From positions 1 to 19,900 of the forward strand of contig CAJUNB010000022.1 in assembly GCA_910587635.1 (NCBI GenBank): a stretch of 19,900 nucleotides of DNA, in the 5' to 3' direction. The DNA comes from an uncultured Lachnospiraceae bacterium. GTDB taxonomy: Bacteria > Bacillota > Clostridia > Lachnospirales > Lachnospiraceae. Shown in pieces: positions 14,138 through 19,900 of this stretch. The position numbers were made by a program, and so were the translations under genes. Below the pieces are notes generated by a model. That model did no database searches. It was given only the letters and a program-made list of their open reading frames with translations, and was not told the origin of the DNA. Positions within the stretch are counted from its first letter, which is position 1. Each line of letters opens with the position of its first letter.

Positions 14138-15136
14138 TCAGGTCTTCGCACTGGTTATTGCTTTCGTGTATATTACAGAACAGATTCGCTCCGCCCCCGA
14201 TAAATCCACTGTTTCCGGTCCTCTCTGACTCATTTCACTTATCTTTCCGACTTCTTCCATCTCTTTTATTCTTCCCGGATTCATCTCTTTATAGTAGCCT
14301 GCAAACAGAGCACAGCCGTTTCGTTCCAGATATTGTCCAATCTGAATCTCATGTACTTCATTGGCAACCACCATACAGGGCAGCCCCGAAGCAGCCGCCT
14401 CCAATGCAGTCACACCCCCGCCTGTTATGGCAAAGTCAAATCTGGAAAACAATTCTATCAGCGAAGCCACCCCGGAGAGCAATGTGAACCCGGTCCCTTC
14501 TATGGCTCTCTCAGCCTCTTCTCTGATTCTGCTGCCAGGTCCAATCAATATGGATACCTTTTTATGTACCCCTGTCTCTTTCTCCCAATTTTTCAGAAAA
14601 TCAATAACGGGCAGTGTCACGCCATACGTATCGCTGCCTCCCAATGTTACCAGTATTGTCTCTAATTTATCTCTTTTTCGCCGATATCTGGCAATCTCAG
14701 GATTTAAGATCAGATAATCACTGCCTGCATATACTTTTTTCCCAGGAATACTGTCTCTGCCCTCAAAGATCAGACTGGCAAAGTTGCCGTCCGCCAATGC
14801 AGCGCCCCTGCCCATATCATCGATTGTAAAGAGCGGAATCTTCTCTGCCTTTACATGCTCCGCTGTCTCTATTCCTGTATGCAGTCTGTCATTGAGCCAG
14901 ACTGTGATTTTTTTCTCCCGAATCAGCTTTCCTTCCCAGTCAGATGAAATATCCTCCAGATCTACAATGACAGGCATAATATTCTTTTCCCGCAAAATGG
15001 AAAGTGCGGTTTCATCTCGATTGACGAGCAATATATAGGGCTCTCTTTTCTCTTTCAGCGTAGAAACCAAATTCAGTGCCCGAAACAGATGTCCCATTCC
15101 TCTTTGATGAGAACATTCTATACAAATTGCGAGCAT
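14138..15136 (-). CDS. PseG/SpsG-like nucleotide-sugar hydrolase or GT-B transferase
   Basis: This 332-residue protein has two Rossmann-like halves as in MurG and PseG. It starts IECSHQRGMGHLFRAL (the GxGH loop), has FTIDDMG near 100, VTLGGSDTYG at about 163-172 and the C-terminal ITGGGVTALEAAASGLP near 238-254. PseG removes UDP from a 2,4-diacetamido sugar before the synthase step; SpsG sits in the same kind of operon in Bacillus. The first 19 bases overlap the cytidylyltransferase gene, with GGAGG 10 bases before the ATG, so translation is coupled. The order synthase, deacetylase, cytidylyltransferase, PseG-like is close to spsE-F-G. A hydrolase and a true glycosyltransferase cannot be told apart from the motifs alone. 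Confidence 0.85.
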   Translation of the reverse strand: MLAICIECSHQRGMGHLFRALNLVSTLKEKREPYILLVNRDETALSILREKNIMPVIVDLEDISSDWEGKLIREKKITVWLNDRLHTGIETAEHVKAEKIPLFTIDDMGRGAALADGNFASLIFEGRDSIPGKKVYAGSDYLILNPEIARYRRKRDKLETILVTLGGSDTYGVTLPVIDFLKNWEKETGVHKKVSILIGPGSRIREEAERAIEGTGFTLLSGVASLIELFSRFDFAITGGGVTALEAAASGLPCMVVANEVHEIQIGQYLERNGCALFAGYYKEMNPGRIKEMEEVGKISEMSQRGPETVDLSGAERICSVIYTKAITSAKT

Positions 15137-15792
15137 AAACTGATTGCCTCCTGTGTCGTTGCCAACCCGGTTTTACTATGGGCCGCAATATAGCAGGCCT
15201 TTTCATAGTCCTCCTGGGTATCCACTGTCAGCCGAACGTCCGGCCTATTTTTACTTTCCTCCACCCGCAGCGTACCTGTCTTAAACTTGTCCATATTTTC
15301 CAGAATATATTCATCCACATGTTCGAAATGATGGGGCATACTGGCTCTTTTCATATCCTCCTCCAGTGCGGAAAAACAGAAAATTTCTGCCCCCACACCG
15401 ATAGGCAGCTGGGAAAAAGATTCTGAGAAATCATTCCCACTCTCTTTGTGAAAAGCAATCAGCCTGTCCACTTCTTCCACATCCACAAAGGGGTTGTCAG
15501 CCGTGAGACGGACGATATGATCAAATCCCTGCTCCCGGGCACATTCATAATAGCGGCTCAGCACATTGGATTCACTCCCCCGGAAGCACAATACTCCCTT
15601 TTCTCTGCAAAACTGCTCTACCCTGTCATCCCCGGGCAGTGTACTCGTGGCAATGACGATGACAGCTTCTTCCTGCAATGCCTTCAGCCTGTCTATAATA
15701 TGGTCCAGCAGAGTCCTGTCATGGATAACTTTTAAAATTTTTCCCGGCAGCCTGGTAGAACCGCATCTTGCCTGTATAATAATTCCTGTCAT
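15118..15792 (-). CDS. SpsF-type CMP-sugar synthetase (cytidylyltransferase)
   Basis: This 224-residue protein is a CTP-type nucleotidyltransferase (CTP_transf_3, as in NeuA, KdsB and SpsF). It begins IIIQARCGSTRLPGK, the nucleotide-binding loop, has VIATSTLPGDD, then RLTADNPFVD with the acidic metal site, and RLTVDTQEDYE near the C-terminus. The product should be a CMP-activated nonulosonate made from the product of the NeuB-like synthase. The ATG at 15792 has GGGAGG upstream. It follows the deacetylase with a 32-base gap and overlaps the PseG-like gene by 19 bases. The family is secure; the exact sugar is not. At 224 residues it is a single catalytic domain without the C-terminal hydrolase half of some animal and bacterial NeuA proteins. 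Confidence 0.88.
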   Translation of the reverse strand: MTGIIIQARCGSTRLPGKILKVIHDRTLLDHIIDRLKALQEEAVIVIATSTLPGDDRVEQFCREKGVLCFRGSESNVLSRYYECAREQGFDHIVRLTADNPFVDVEEVDRLIAFHKESGNDFSESFSQLPIGVGAEIFCFSALEEDMKRASMPHHFEHVDEYILENMDKFKTGTLRVEESKNRPDVRLTVDTQEDYEKACYIAAHSKTGLATTQEAISLCSQFV

Positions 15793-15824
15793 ATTTTCCT
15801 CCCTGAAAAGAACAAACCATCACA

Positions 15825-16451
15825 CTAGACGAGCCACTTAATACACCGAAAACCCTCTGCCAGCTCCACACCACATACAATGCCGTTATTTCTGGCTTCC
15901 TTTTTAAAGTAATCAATCCAGGCATTGCCCACTCTCTCATATTCTGACTTGTGGGCTTTGATGACAGCTTCCTTTGTCTCCCATGTATCCGTAATATCCA
16001 CATAAAAATCCGGTGAAAACCGCATATCCGACTGATACCAGTTGCTGTGATAAGCCAATATCCTTGGAACATGACGGCCTGCATGAAAACTTGCCTTTGC
16101 AAGCGCGGCATGGTCATGGTGCACATCATCTTTATGATGGGTATAGATCAAATCGATTTTCTCTTTTTCTATAATACTGACAAGCTGTGCATTCAACTCA
16201 TCTTCAAATTCCAGATGCAATGTCTCAAAACAGCCGCACATCAGTTCTGCACCGATTAGTCCCGCCGCTGTCATCCCCTCTTCCATCGCTATCTCATCAC
16301 TCCGTACCCTCACATGATCCGGGCTGAAAAAACCGGAGCTTGTCGCCACATAAAGGATTACCTTGTCTCCCTTTTCCACATGCTTTTTCAGACTGCCGCT
16401 ACAACCAAGTTCAATATCATCGAAATGGGCACCAATCGCAAGTACATTCAT
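15825..16451 (-). CDS. PIG-L/LmbE-family zinc deacetylase
   Basis: This 208-residue protein carries the family's zinc motifs: GAHFDDIELGCSG (His9, Asp11, Asp12; AHPDD in most) and HHKDDVHHDH (104-113). Members such as PIG-L, MshB and BshB remove N-acetyl groups from GlcNAc-containing compounds. The start has a textbook AAGGAGG site. It lies between the synthase and the cytidylyltransferase genes, a place where the sps and leg/pse operons usually have none, so it probably acts on a precursor or the finished nonulosonate, exposing an amine. Together with the ChbG-like gene at the other end of the locus it makes two unrelated sugar deacetylases in one cluster. Substrate is inferred from position only. 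Confidence 0.88.
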   Translation of the reverse strand: MNVLAIGAHFDDIELGCSGSLKKHVEKGDKVILYVATSSGFFSPDHVRVRSDEIAMEEGMTAAGLIGAELMCGCFETLHLEFEDELNAQLVSIIEKEKIDLIYTHHKDDVHHDHAALAKASFHAGRHVPRILAYHSNWYQSDMRFSPDFYVDITDTWETKEAVIKAHKSEYERVGNAWIDYFKKEARNNGIVCGVELAEGFRCIKWLV

Positions 16452-16509
16452 GCTATCTCCTCCTTAATCGAATCTTATACCTAAAGTCCCCGTTCTCTCT
16501 CCTGTCCTT

Positions 16510-17550
16510 TTACGCAAGATCTTCCCACATGAGAATATCTTCTTTTTTCAAATCTCGAACTGCCTTTCTGCCAATGATCTGTTCCAGATATTTCGGTTGG
16601 ATACCATATCCCGGACGCTTGATATCTACCGCATCCCTGCTGATATTTTCACCAGCTCTCACATCCTGGCAGAGCACCACACTCTTCCGATTATTCAGCC
16701 TTGTACTTCCTTCCGATCTGGCGGGCATCTTGATACCATTGCCCCTCATTAGTTCAAAAGCTCTCACACTGTCCACCAGATACCGCATCTCTTCCGGATC
16801 TGCAGAGTGCATATGATCCGGGCCCTTTGCCTGCTTATCACAGGTGAAATGTTTCTCCAGCATCTGCGCCCCCATGGCTGCAGCACAGATACATGCAGTA
16901 GGCCCCATCGTATGATCGGAATATCCTACTGCCAACTGTGGAAACGCCCCCTTTAATGTCTGCATAGCTCTCAGATTCACATCCTCCCGATGGGTAGGAT
17001 AGGCTGTAATAGCATGTAAAATGACGATCTGGCTATTCCCTTCCGCTAGCATGACATTTACAGATTCCTTCACCTCTTCCATCGTGCACATACCCGTGGC
17101 ATAGATTACCGGCTTACCAAGAGCCGCGATATATTTTAAAAGAGGCAGATTGACTGCATCATCAGAACCTATCTTGTAGGCATCGCATCCAAGCCTCTCC
17201 AGCATATCCACATCGCTCTTATGAGAAGGAGAGGAGAAAATATCCAGTCCACTTTCTCTTGCATAGGAAAAAATCCTATGATGCATCTCCTCATTTATAG
17301 AATACTCGTCAAACATATCGAACTGAGACGTCACGCCCGTGTTTTCCATATCGAATACCGCCTTTTTACTGGACAGCGTCTCTGCTCTGTAAGTCTGTAA
17401 TTTCACTGCATCCACGCCCGAACGCTTAGCAGCATCTATCAGTTTCACTGCCTCTTCATAAGTAGTAAAATTACCGCCTATTTCCGCTATGATATAGATC
17501 TTATGCCTGTTCCAGTTCATACCCTTCTCCTTTTCCGATGTATATGCCAT
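16510..17550 (-). CDS. NeuB/SpsE-type nonulosonate (sialic-acid-like) synthase
   Basis: This protein of 346 residues condenses phosphoenolpyruvate with a 6-carbon amino sugar to make a 9-carbon nonulosonate. The TIM barrel shows YIIAEIGGNF (19-28), ILHAITAYPT (177-186), GYSDHT (209-214), and EKHFTCDKQAKGPDH (232-246), all hallmark NeuB blocks. A C-terminal SAF antifreeze-like domain spans about 285-346 (NNRKSVVLCQDVRAGE onward). Two starts are good: ATG at 17550 (AGGAG 5 bases upstream, used here) and ATG at 17520 (GGAG 6 bases upstream), the latter giving a more typical N-terminus. It follows the SDR gene and precedes the PIG-L gene. The product could be a neuraminate, legionaminate or pseudaminate type; motifs do not decide. 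Confidence 0.92.
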   Translation of the reverse strand: MAYTSEKEKGMNWNRHKIYIIAEIGGNFTTYEEAVKLIDAAKRSGVDAVKLQTYRAETLSSKKAVFDMENTGVTSQFDMFDEYSINEEMHHRIFSYARESGLDIFSSPSHKSDVDMLERLGCDAYKIGSDDAVNLPLLKYIAALGKPVIYATGMCTMEEVKESVNVMLAEGNSQIVILHAITAYPTHREDVNLRAMQTLKGAFPQLAVGYSDHTMGPTACICAAAMGAQMLEKHFTCDKQAKGPDHMHSADPEEMRYLVDSVRAFELMRGNGIKMPARSEGSTRLNNRKSVVLCQDVRAGENISRDAVDIKRPGYGIQPKYLEQIIGRKAVRDLKKEDILMWEDLA

Positions 17551-17565
17551 ATTCTCTCCTGTATT

Positions 17566-17581
17566 ATGACACAAATGTCAT
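17566..17581. repeat. Inverted repeat just upstream of the nonulosonate synthase gene
   Basis: ATGACA-CAAA-TGTCAT is a perfect 6-bp inverted repeat with a 4-base centre, 16 bases upstream of the start at 17550. A related element, GACAGAACTGTC (17625-17636), lies in the last codons of the SDR gene; both continue with ATTTT on the plus strand. The two may be paired operator sites or small hairpins. I know of no regulator for this sequence. Confidence 0.3.
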
Positions 17582-17620
17582 TTTCATCCTGCTCATTTTC
17601 CCCTTTCATGTCTTTGTATA

Positions 17621-18502
17621 TTAAGACAGAACTGTCATTTTTTCAATCATTTCCTGCAATCCCTGTTCCAGACTATGAGCCGGACGCCACCCGAGCACTT
17701 CTCTGACATGGGTAATATCCGCCACCACATCATTCAATTCATTTTTCCTTGTTTCATTTTTACACACTACCGGTTTCTCACTTCCCAATATGTCCTGCAC
17801 TTTCTCAATGACTTCTTTCACCGAATAGGACACTCCGGAACCGATATTGAATACCTCATATTCCTGTACCTGATCTACCGTCTGCCAGATAGCCTCCAGC
17901 AGATCGTCCAGATAAATATAGTCTCTTCTGGGTGCCAGATCCAACACCTGAATACAGTCCTGCTTTATGGCGTGGGTGATAATCTGGGGAATGAGGAAAT
18001 TCTCTTTCTGCCCCGGTCCATATACATTGAAAGGCCTGATAATGCATACTTTCACCCCAAACTGCCTCGCATAAAATTCACACAATTCCTCCGCCATATA
18101 TTTGGACTTTGCATACGGATTATTCGGCTTCACAATATCCGTTTCCCGAATCGGATTTTTCTCCGGCTGTCCATAAATATAGGCGCTGATATAAGTCATG
18201 GGAATTTCATACATTCTGCAAAACTCCAGCATATGTAAGGTCCCCATTGTATTGGTCTTCACAAACTCTGCAGGTGCCTCCCAGCTGTGTGGTACGAAGG
18301 TTTTTCCCGCCAGATGGACGATATGCCCGATCTCTCGAAAAGGAAGCGCATTCACCGCCTCCCCATCTGTCACATCCAGCATTTTGGAATCCAGAGCCAT
18401 GACCTCTTCCCCTTTTTCCTGCAAATAAGTTACCAGTGCCCTTCCGATAAAACCGCCGGCTCCCGTGACCGCTATTTTTTTACCGCTTCCTGAAGCTTCC
18501 AT
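17621..18502 (-). CDS. NAD(P)-dependent sugar-nucleotide epimerase/dehydratase (extended SDR)
   Basis: This 293-residue protein has the extended-SDR layout: the coenzyme loop VTGAGGFIG (Gly14, Gly17, Gly20), VHLAGKTF near 62-69, the active-site region with SAYIYG (106-111) and YAKSK (Tyr130, Lys134), then RPFNVYGPGQ (156-165). A YLDDLLEAI segment follows in the second half. It acts on a nucleotide sugar in the cytoplasm, as a 4-epimerase, 4,6-dehydratase or 4-reductase. ATG at 18502 has GGGAG 7 bases upstream. It is at the short end for 4,6-dehydratases (usually 310-350), which slightly favours epimerase or reductase activity. Lying between the nucleotidyltransferase and the synthase, it should process the sugar those two share. 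Exact reaction not assignable. Confidence 0.85.
   Translation of the reverse strand: MEASGSGKKIAVTGAGGFIGRALVTYLQEKGEEVMALDSKMLDVTDGEAVNALPFREIGHIVHLAGKTFVPHSWEAPAEFVKTNTMGTLHMLEFCRMYEIPMTYISAYIYGQPEKNPIRETDIVKPNNPYAKSKYMAEELCEFYARQFGVKVCIIRPFNVYGPGQKENFLIPQIITHAIKQDCIQVLDLAPRRDYIYLDDLLEAIWQTVDQVQEYEVFNIGSGVSYSVKEVIEKVQDILGSEKPVVCKNETRKNELNDVVADITHVREVLGWRPAHSLEQGLQEMIEKMTVLS
17625..17636. repeat. Second GACA-N4-TGTC inverted repeat
   Basis: GACAG-AA-CTGTC is a 5-bp inverted repeat inside the C-terminal codons of the SDR gene. It matches the GACA-N4-TGTCATTTT layout of the element at 17566-17581, 57 bases away on the plus strand. Coding constraint could explain part of it, so it is a weak call on its own. 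Confidence 0.2.
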
Positions 18503-18568
18503 AGATTTACTCCCACATATCGTTTTTCCGTCGCTTTTCCGCCTGACTTTACTTCCGTATTCCGCCGT

Positions 18569-19630
18569 CTACTCCTGCAGCCCTCTCGCTTTCAACATTT
18601 CTTCCAGACTGGAAAATTCTCCCATATCTTCCCATGCTTTTTCTGTAATCGGATATACACCCACTTTTTTCCCTCTGTCCAGGCATACCTGAATGAGATC
18701 TGTAATGTGCATAAATTTTTCTCTCGGAATAAAACCAAGCGTCTCCGGGTTCAATAAATAAACCCCCGTATTTACGAGGAAACTCATCTCCGGCTTCTCT
18801 GACAGACTTTCCACCTGTCCTTCCTTATTCAGATTAATTACTCCGTAGGGAATGGTATAATTTTTCAGAGAGGTGACGAGTGTAATCACATTTTCATTCT
18901 TTTTATGAAACTGCATTACCTTGCCATAGTCCACATCCAGCAAAATATCACAGTTGCTTACAAAAAAGGGCTCCTTCATTTCATCTTTCACCAGGTACAG
19001 GCTTCCCGCTGTCCCCAGGAATCCTTCCTCTTCCAGATAATGCACCTCATAGGACGGATGGAGATCCTGAAAATAGGCTTTGATCAGATTCTTTTTATAA
19101 TGAATGGAAATATAAAAACGACTACACCCGGCTTCCCGAAAAGTATCTATGACCTGCTCCAGTATCGTCGTAGTACCGATAGGTAGGAGAGGCTTGGGGA
19201 GTACCTGCGTATAGGGCCGAAGACGGGTTCCCTTTCCTCCCGCCATAACGACGACAGGGGCTGTTATCCGCTCACCGGAATGTCTCTTTTTTTCTGCTGT
19301 TTCATAGCGGAACAGAATATCCAGCAGTTTTCTGTCATTGCCAATTACCGGTACCGCGTCTATCCCATGGTCTTCCATCAGGCGCAATGCCCTGTGGGCC
19401 TCCCCTTCTGTGACACAGACCGGATCCTGAGTCATAGCTGCCGTCACCATTTCCATCATATTCTGGCTTTTCAGTATCCATTTCCGAACATCGCTGTCCG
19501 TCAGCACTCCCATTAATTTATCGTCCTCTACAATAAGGACAATTCTCTCATGGGTTTCATCCAATACTTTGATTGCCTCCAGAATGGTATGTTCCGGTGA
19601 AATACAAAGTTTAGCCGTTTTTTCATTCAT
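18569..19630 (-). CDS. Sugar-phosphate nucleotidyltransferase with N-terminal CBS domain pair
   Basis: This 353-residue protein joins two CBS domains (about 1-115; conserved GVLTDSDVRKW and the second-domain AVPVIGNDRKL) to a nucleotidyltransferase. The second part has the signature VVMAGGKGTRLRPYT (127-141), then LPKPLLPIG and the metal site SNCDILLDVDY (226-236). PtmE of the Campylobacter legionaminate pathway, which makes GDP-glucosamine, has this same CBS plus nucleotidyltransferase layout. ATG at 19630 is chosen because AGGAGA sits 5 bases upstream; a longer frame from 19675 adds 15 residues with no support. The CBS pair suggests control by an adenine nucleotide. It is the first gene visible in the cluster, so it may start the operon, with the repeat region upstream as its leader. 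Whether the product is a GDP-, UDP- or dTDP-sugar is not decided. Confidence 0.88.
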   Translation of the reverse strand: MNEKTAKLCISPEHTILEAIKVLDETHERIVLIVEDDKLMGVLTDSDVRKWILKSQNMMEMVTAAMTQDPVCVTEGEAHRALRLMEDHGIDAVPVIGNDRKLLDILFRYETAEKKRHSGERITAPVVVMAGGKGTRLRPYTQVLPKPLLPIGTTTILEQVIDTFREAGCSRFYISIHYKKNLIKAYFQDLHPSYEVHYLEEEGFLGTAGSLYLVKDEMKEPFFVSNCDILLDVDYGKVMQFHKKNENVITLVTSLKNYTIPYGVINLNKEGQVESLSEKPEMSFLVNTGVYLLNPETLGFIPREKFMHITDLIQVCLDRGKKVGVYPITEKAWEDMGEFSSLEEMLKARGLQE

Positions 19631-19700
19631 ATTGTTCTCCTGAGATTTTCGGTCATATTCCCTTGTCCGGCCCACAGGCGTCTGCTTTACCTATGCCTGC
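19631..19700. other. Spacer between the first visible gene and the tandem repeat
   Basis: This 70-base stretch holds the ribosome binding site of the CBS nucleotidyltransferase gene and no other feature I can support. No clear -35/-10 pair is seen on the minus strand. Confidence 0.4.
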
Positions 19701-19794
19701 TTCGGAAAGTCCGATCGCTCCGTGCTTCGCACTCCCACGATCGTCGGGCATATTCGTAATCCGGGCTCTCGCCCTCCTTACTCATATTCCGCTC
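19701..19794. repeat. Structured direct repeat, copy 1 (106-base period)
   Basis: These 94 bases recur without a mismatch at 19807-19900, with 12 unrelated bases between. The unit has three nested or adjacent stems: TCGGA-AAG-TCCGA (19702-19714), a GTGC-TTC-GCAC hairpin (19722-19732) flanked by CGATCG at 19712-19717 and 19738-19743 that can pair, and GGGC-TCTC-GCCC (19763-19774). It holds no credible gene; short open frames cross it only because each strand is rich in CG and lacks stops. It looks like an intergenic repeat family or the leader of the operon. Confidence 0.85.
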
Positions 19795-19806
19795 TCCCTG
19801 ACTCCT

Positions 19807-19900
19807 TTCGGAAAGTCCGATCGCTCCGTGCTTCGCACTCCCACGATCGTCGGGCATATTCGTAATCCGGGCTCTCGCCCTCCTTACTCATATTCCGCTC
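19807..19900. repeat. Structured direct repeat, copy 2, cut by the window edge
   Basis: This is identical to 19701-19794 over the whole 94 bases seen. The window ends exactly where the match would continue, so the unit may be longer and more copies may follow. Perfect identity between the copies suggests recent duplication or ongoing exchange. Confidence 0.85.

Noticed and set aside
19681..19900. Short minus-strand frames through the tandem repeat, beginning MSKEGESPDYEYA or MPDDRGSAKHGA
   Set aside because: The frames shift from copy to copy because the period is 106 bases, end at different places and have poor ribosome sites. They look like translated repeat DNA and not a gene.
1..19900. 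CRISPR array, tRNA, rRNA, insertion sequence or integrase
   Set aside because: No regularly spaced short repeats, tRNA-like cloverleaf, rRNA segments or transposase/recombinase motifs were found; the only tandem repeat has a 94-base identical unit with just 12 bases between.

Overview
The window looks like a surface-glycan (accessory polysaccharide or glycoprotein) locus from an anaerobic Firmicute, most likely a Lachnospiraceae-type clostridium. That placement is inferred from the mid-range GC content, strong AGGAGG ribosome binding sites, frequent ATGA/TAATG start-stop overlaps and the protein families present; no marker gene fixes the taxon. All 15 well-supported genes lie on the minus strand, so transcription runs from position 19900 toward 567. 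The spacing (overlaps up to about 100 bases) suggests one long operon or a few coupled ones. The 5' end of the cluster probably lies beyond the right edge.

Right part (19900 to about 14100), sugar activation: two copies of a 106-base-period structured repeat, then a CBS-domain nucleotidyltransferase, a sugar-nucleotide SDR epimerase/dehydratase, a NeuB/SpsE-type nonulosonate synthase, a PIG-L/LmbE deacetylase, an SpsF-type cytidylyltransferase and an SpsG/PseG-type protein. Apart from the inserted deacetylase, this is the E-F-G order of the Bacillus sps genes. Together they suggest synthesis of a CMP-activated, sialic-acid-like sugar.

Middle (about 14100 to 7735), assembly and acylation: a WbqC-family protein, two large multi-membrane-span GT-C enzymes (ArnT/PMT-like and GtrII-like), a MaoC-type hydratase coupled to an RffC/SpsD-like GNAT acyltransferase, and a GtrB-type polyprenyl-phosphate glycosyltransferase. 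The set implies sugars carried on undecaprenyl phosphate and added outside the membrane, plus an unusual N-acyl group, perhaps a 3-hydroxyacyl.

Left part (7731 to 567), a Dlt-like export aminoacylation module: SGNH-type transferase, carrier protein, DltA-like adenylation enzyme and an AlgI-type MBOAT, followed by an amino-acid permease and a ChbG/YdjC deacetylase. The MBOAT ends in FIYGGF, which looks like the acyl-shuttle hexapeptide otherwise found on DltX or fused to AlgI/PatA-type MBOATs. The module is therefore a hybrid: Dlt-type aminoacyl activation feeding an AlgI-type export acyltransferase, probably to esterify the glycan made by the rest of the locus. This is the most interesting system in the window.

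Far left (1 to 566), no intact gene: a structured, possibly transcribed region on the plus strand precedes a small membrane-peptide gene (269 to 470) that has a perfect ribosome binding site but is broken by two apparent single-base deletions.
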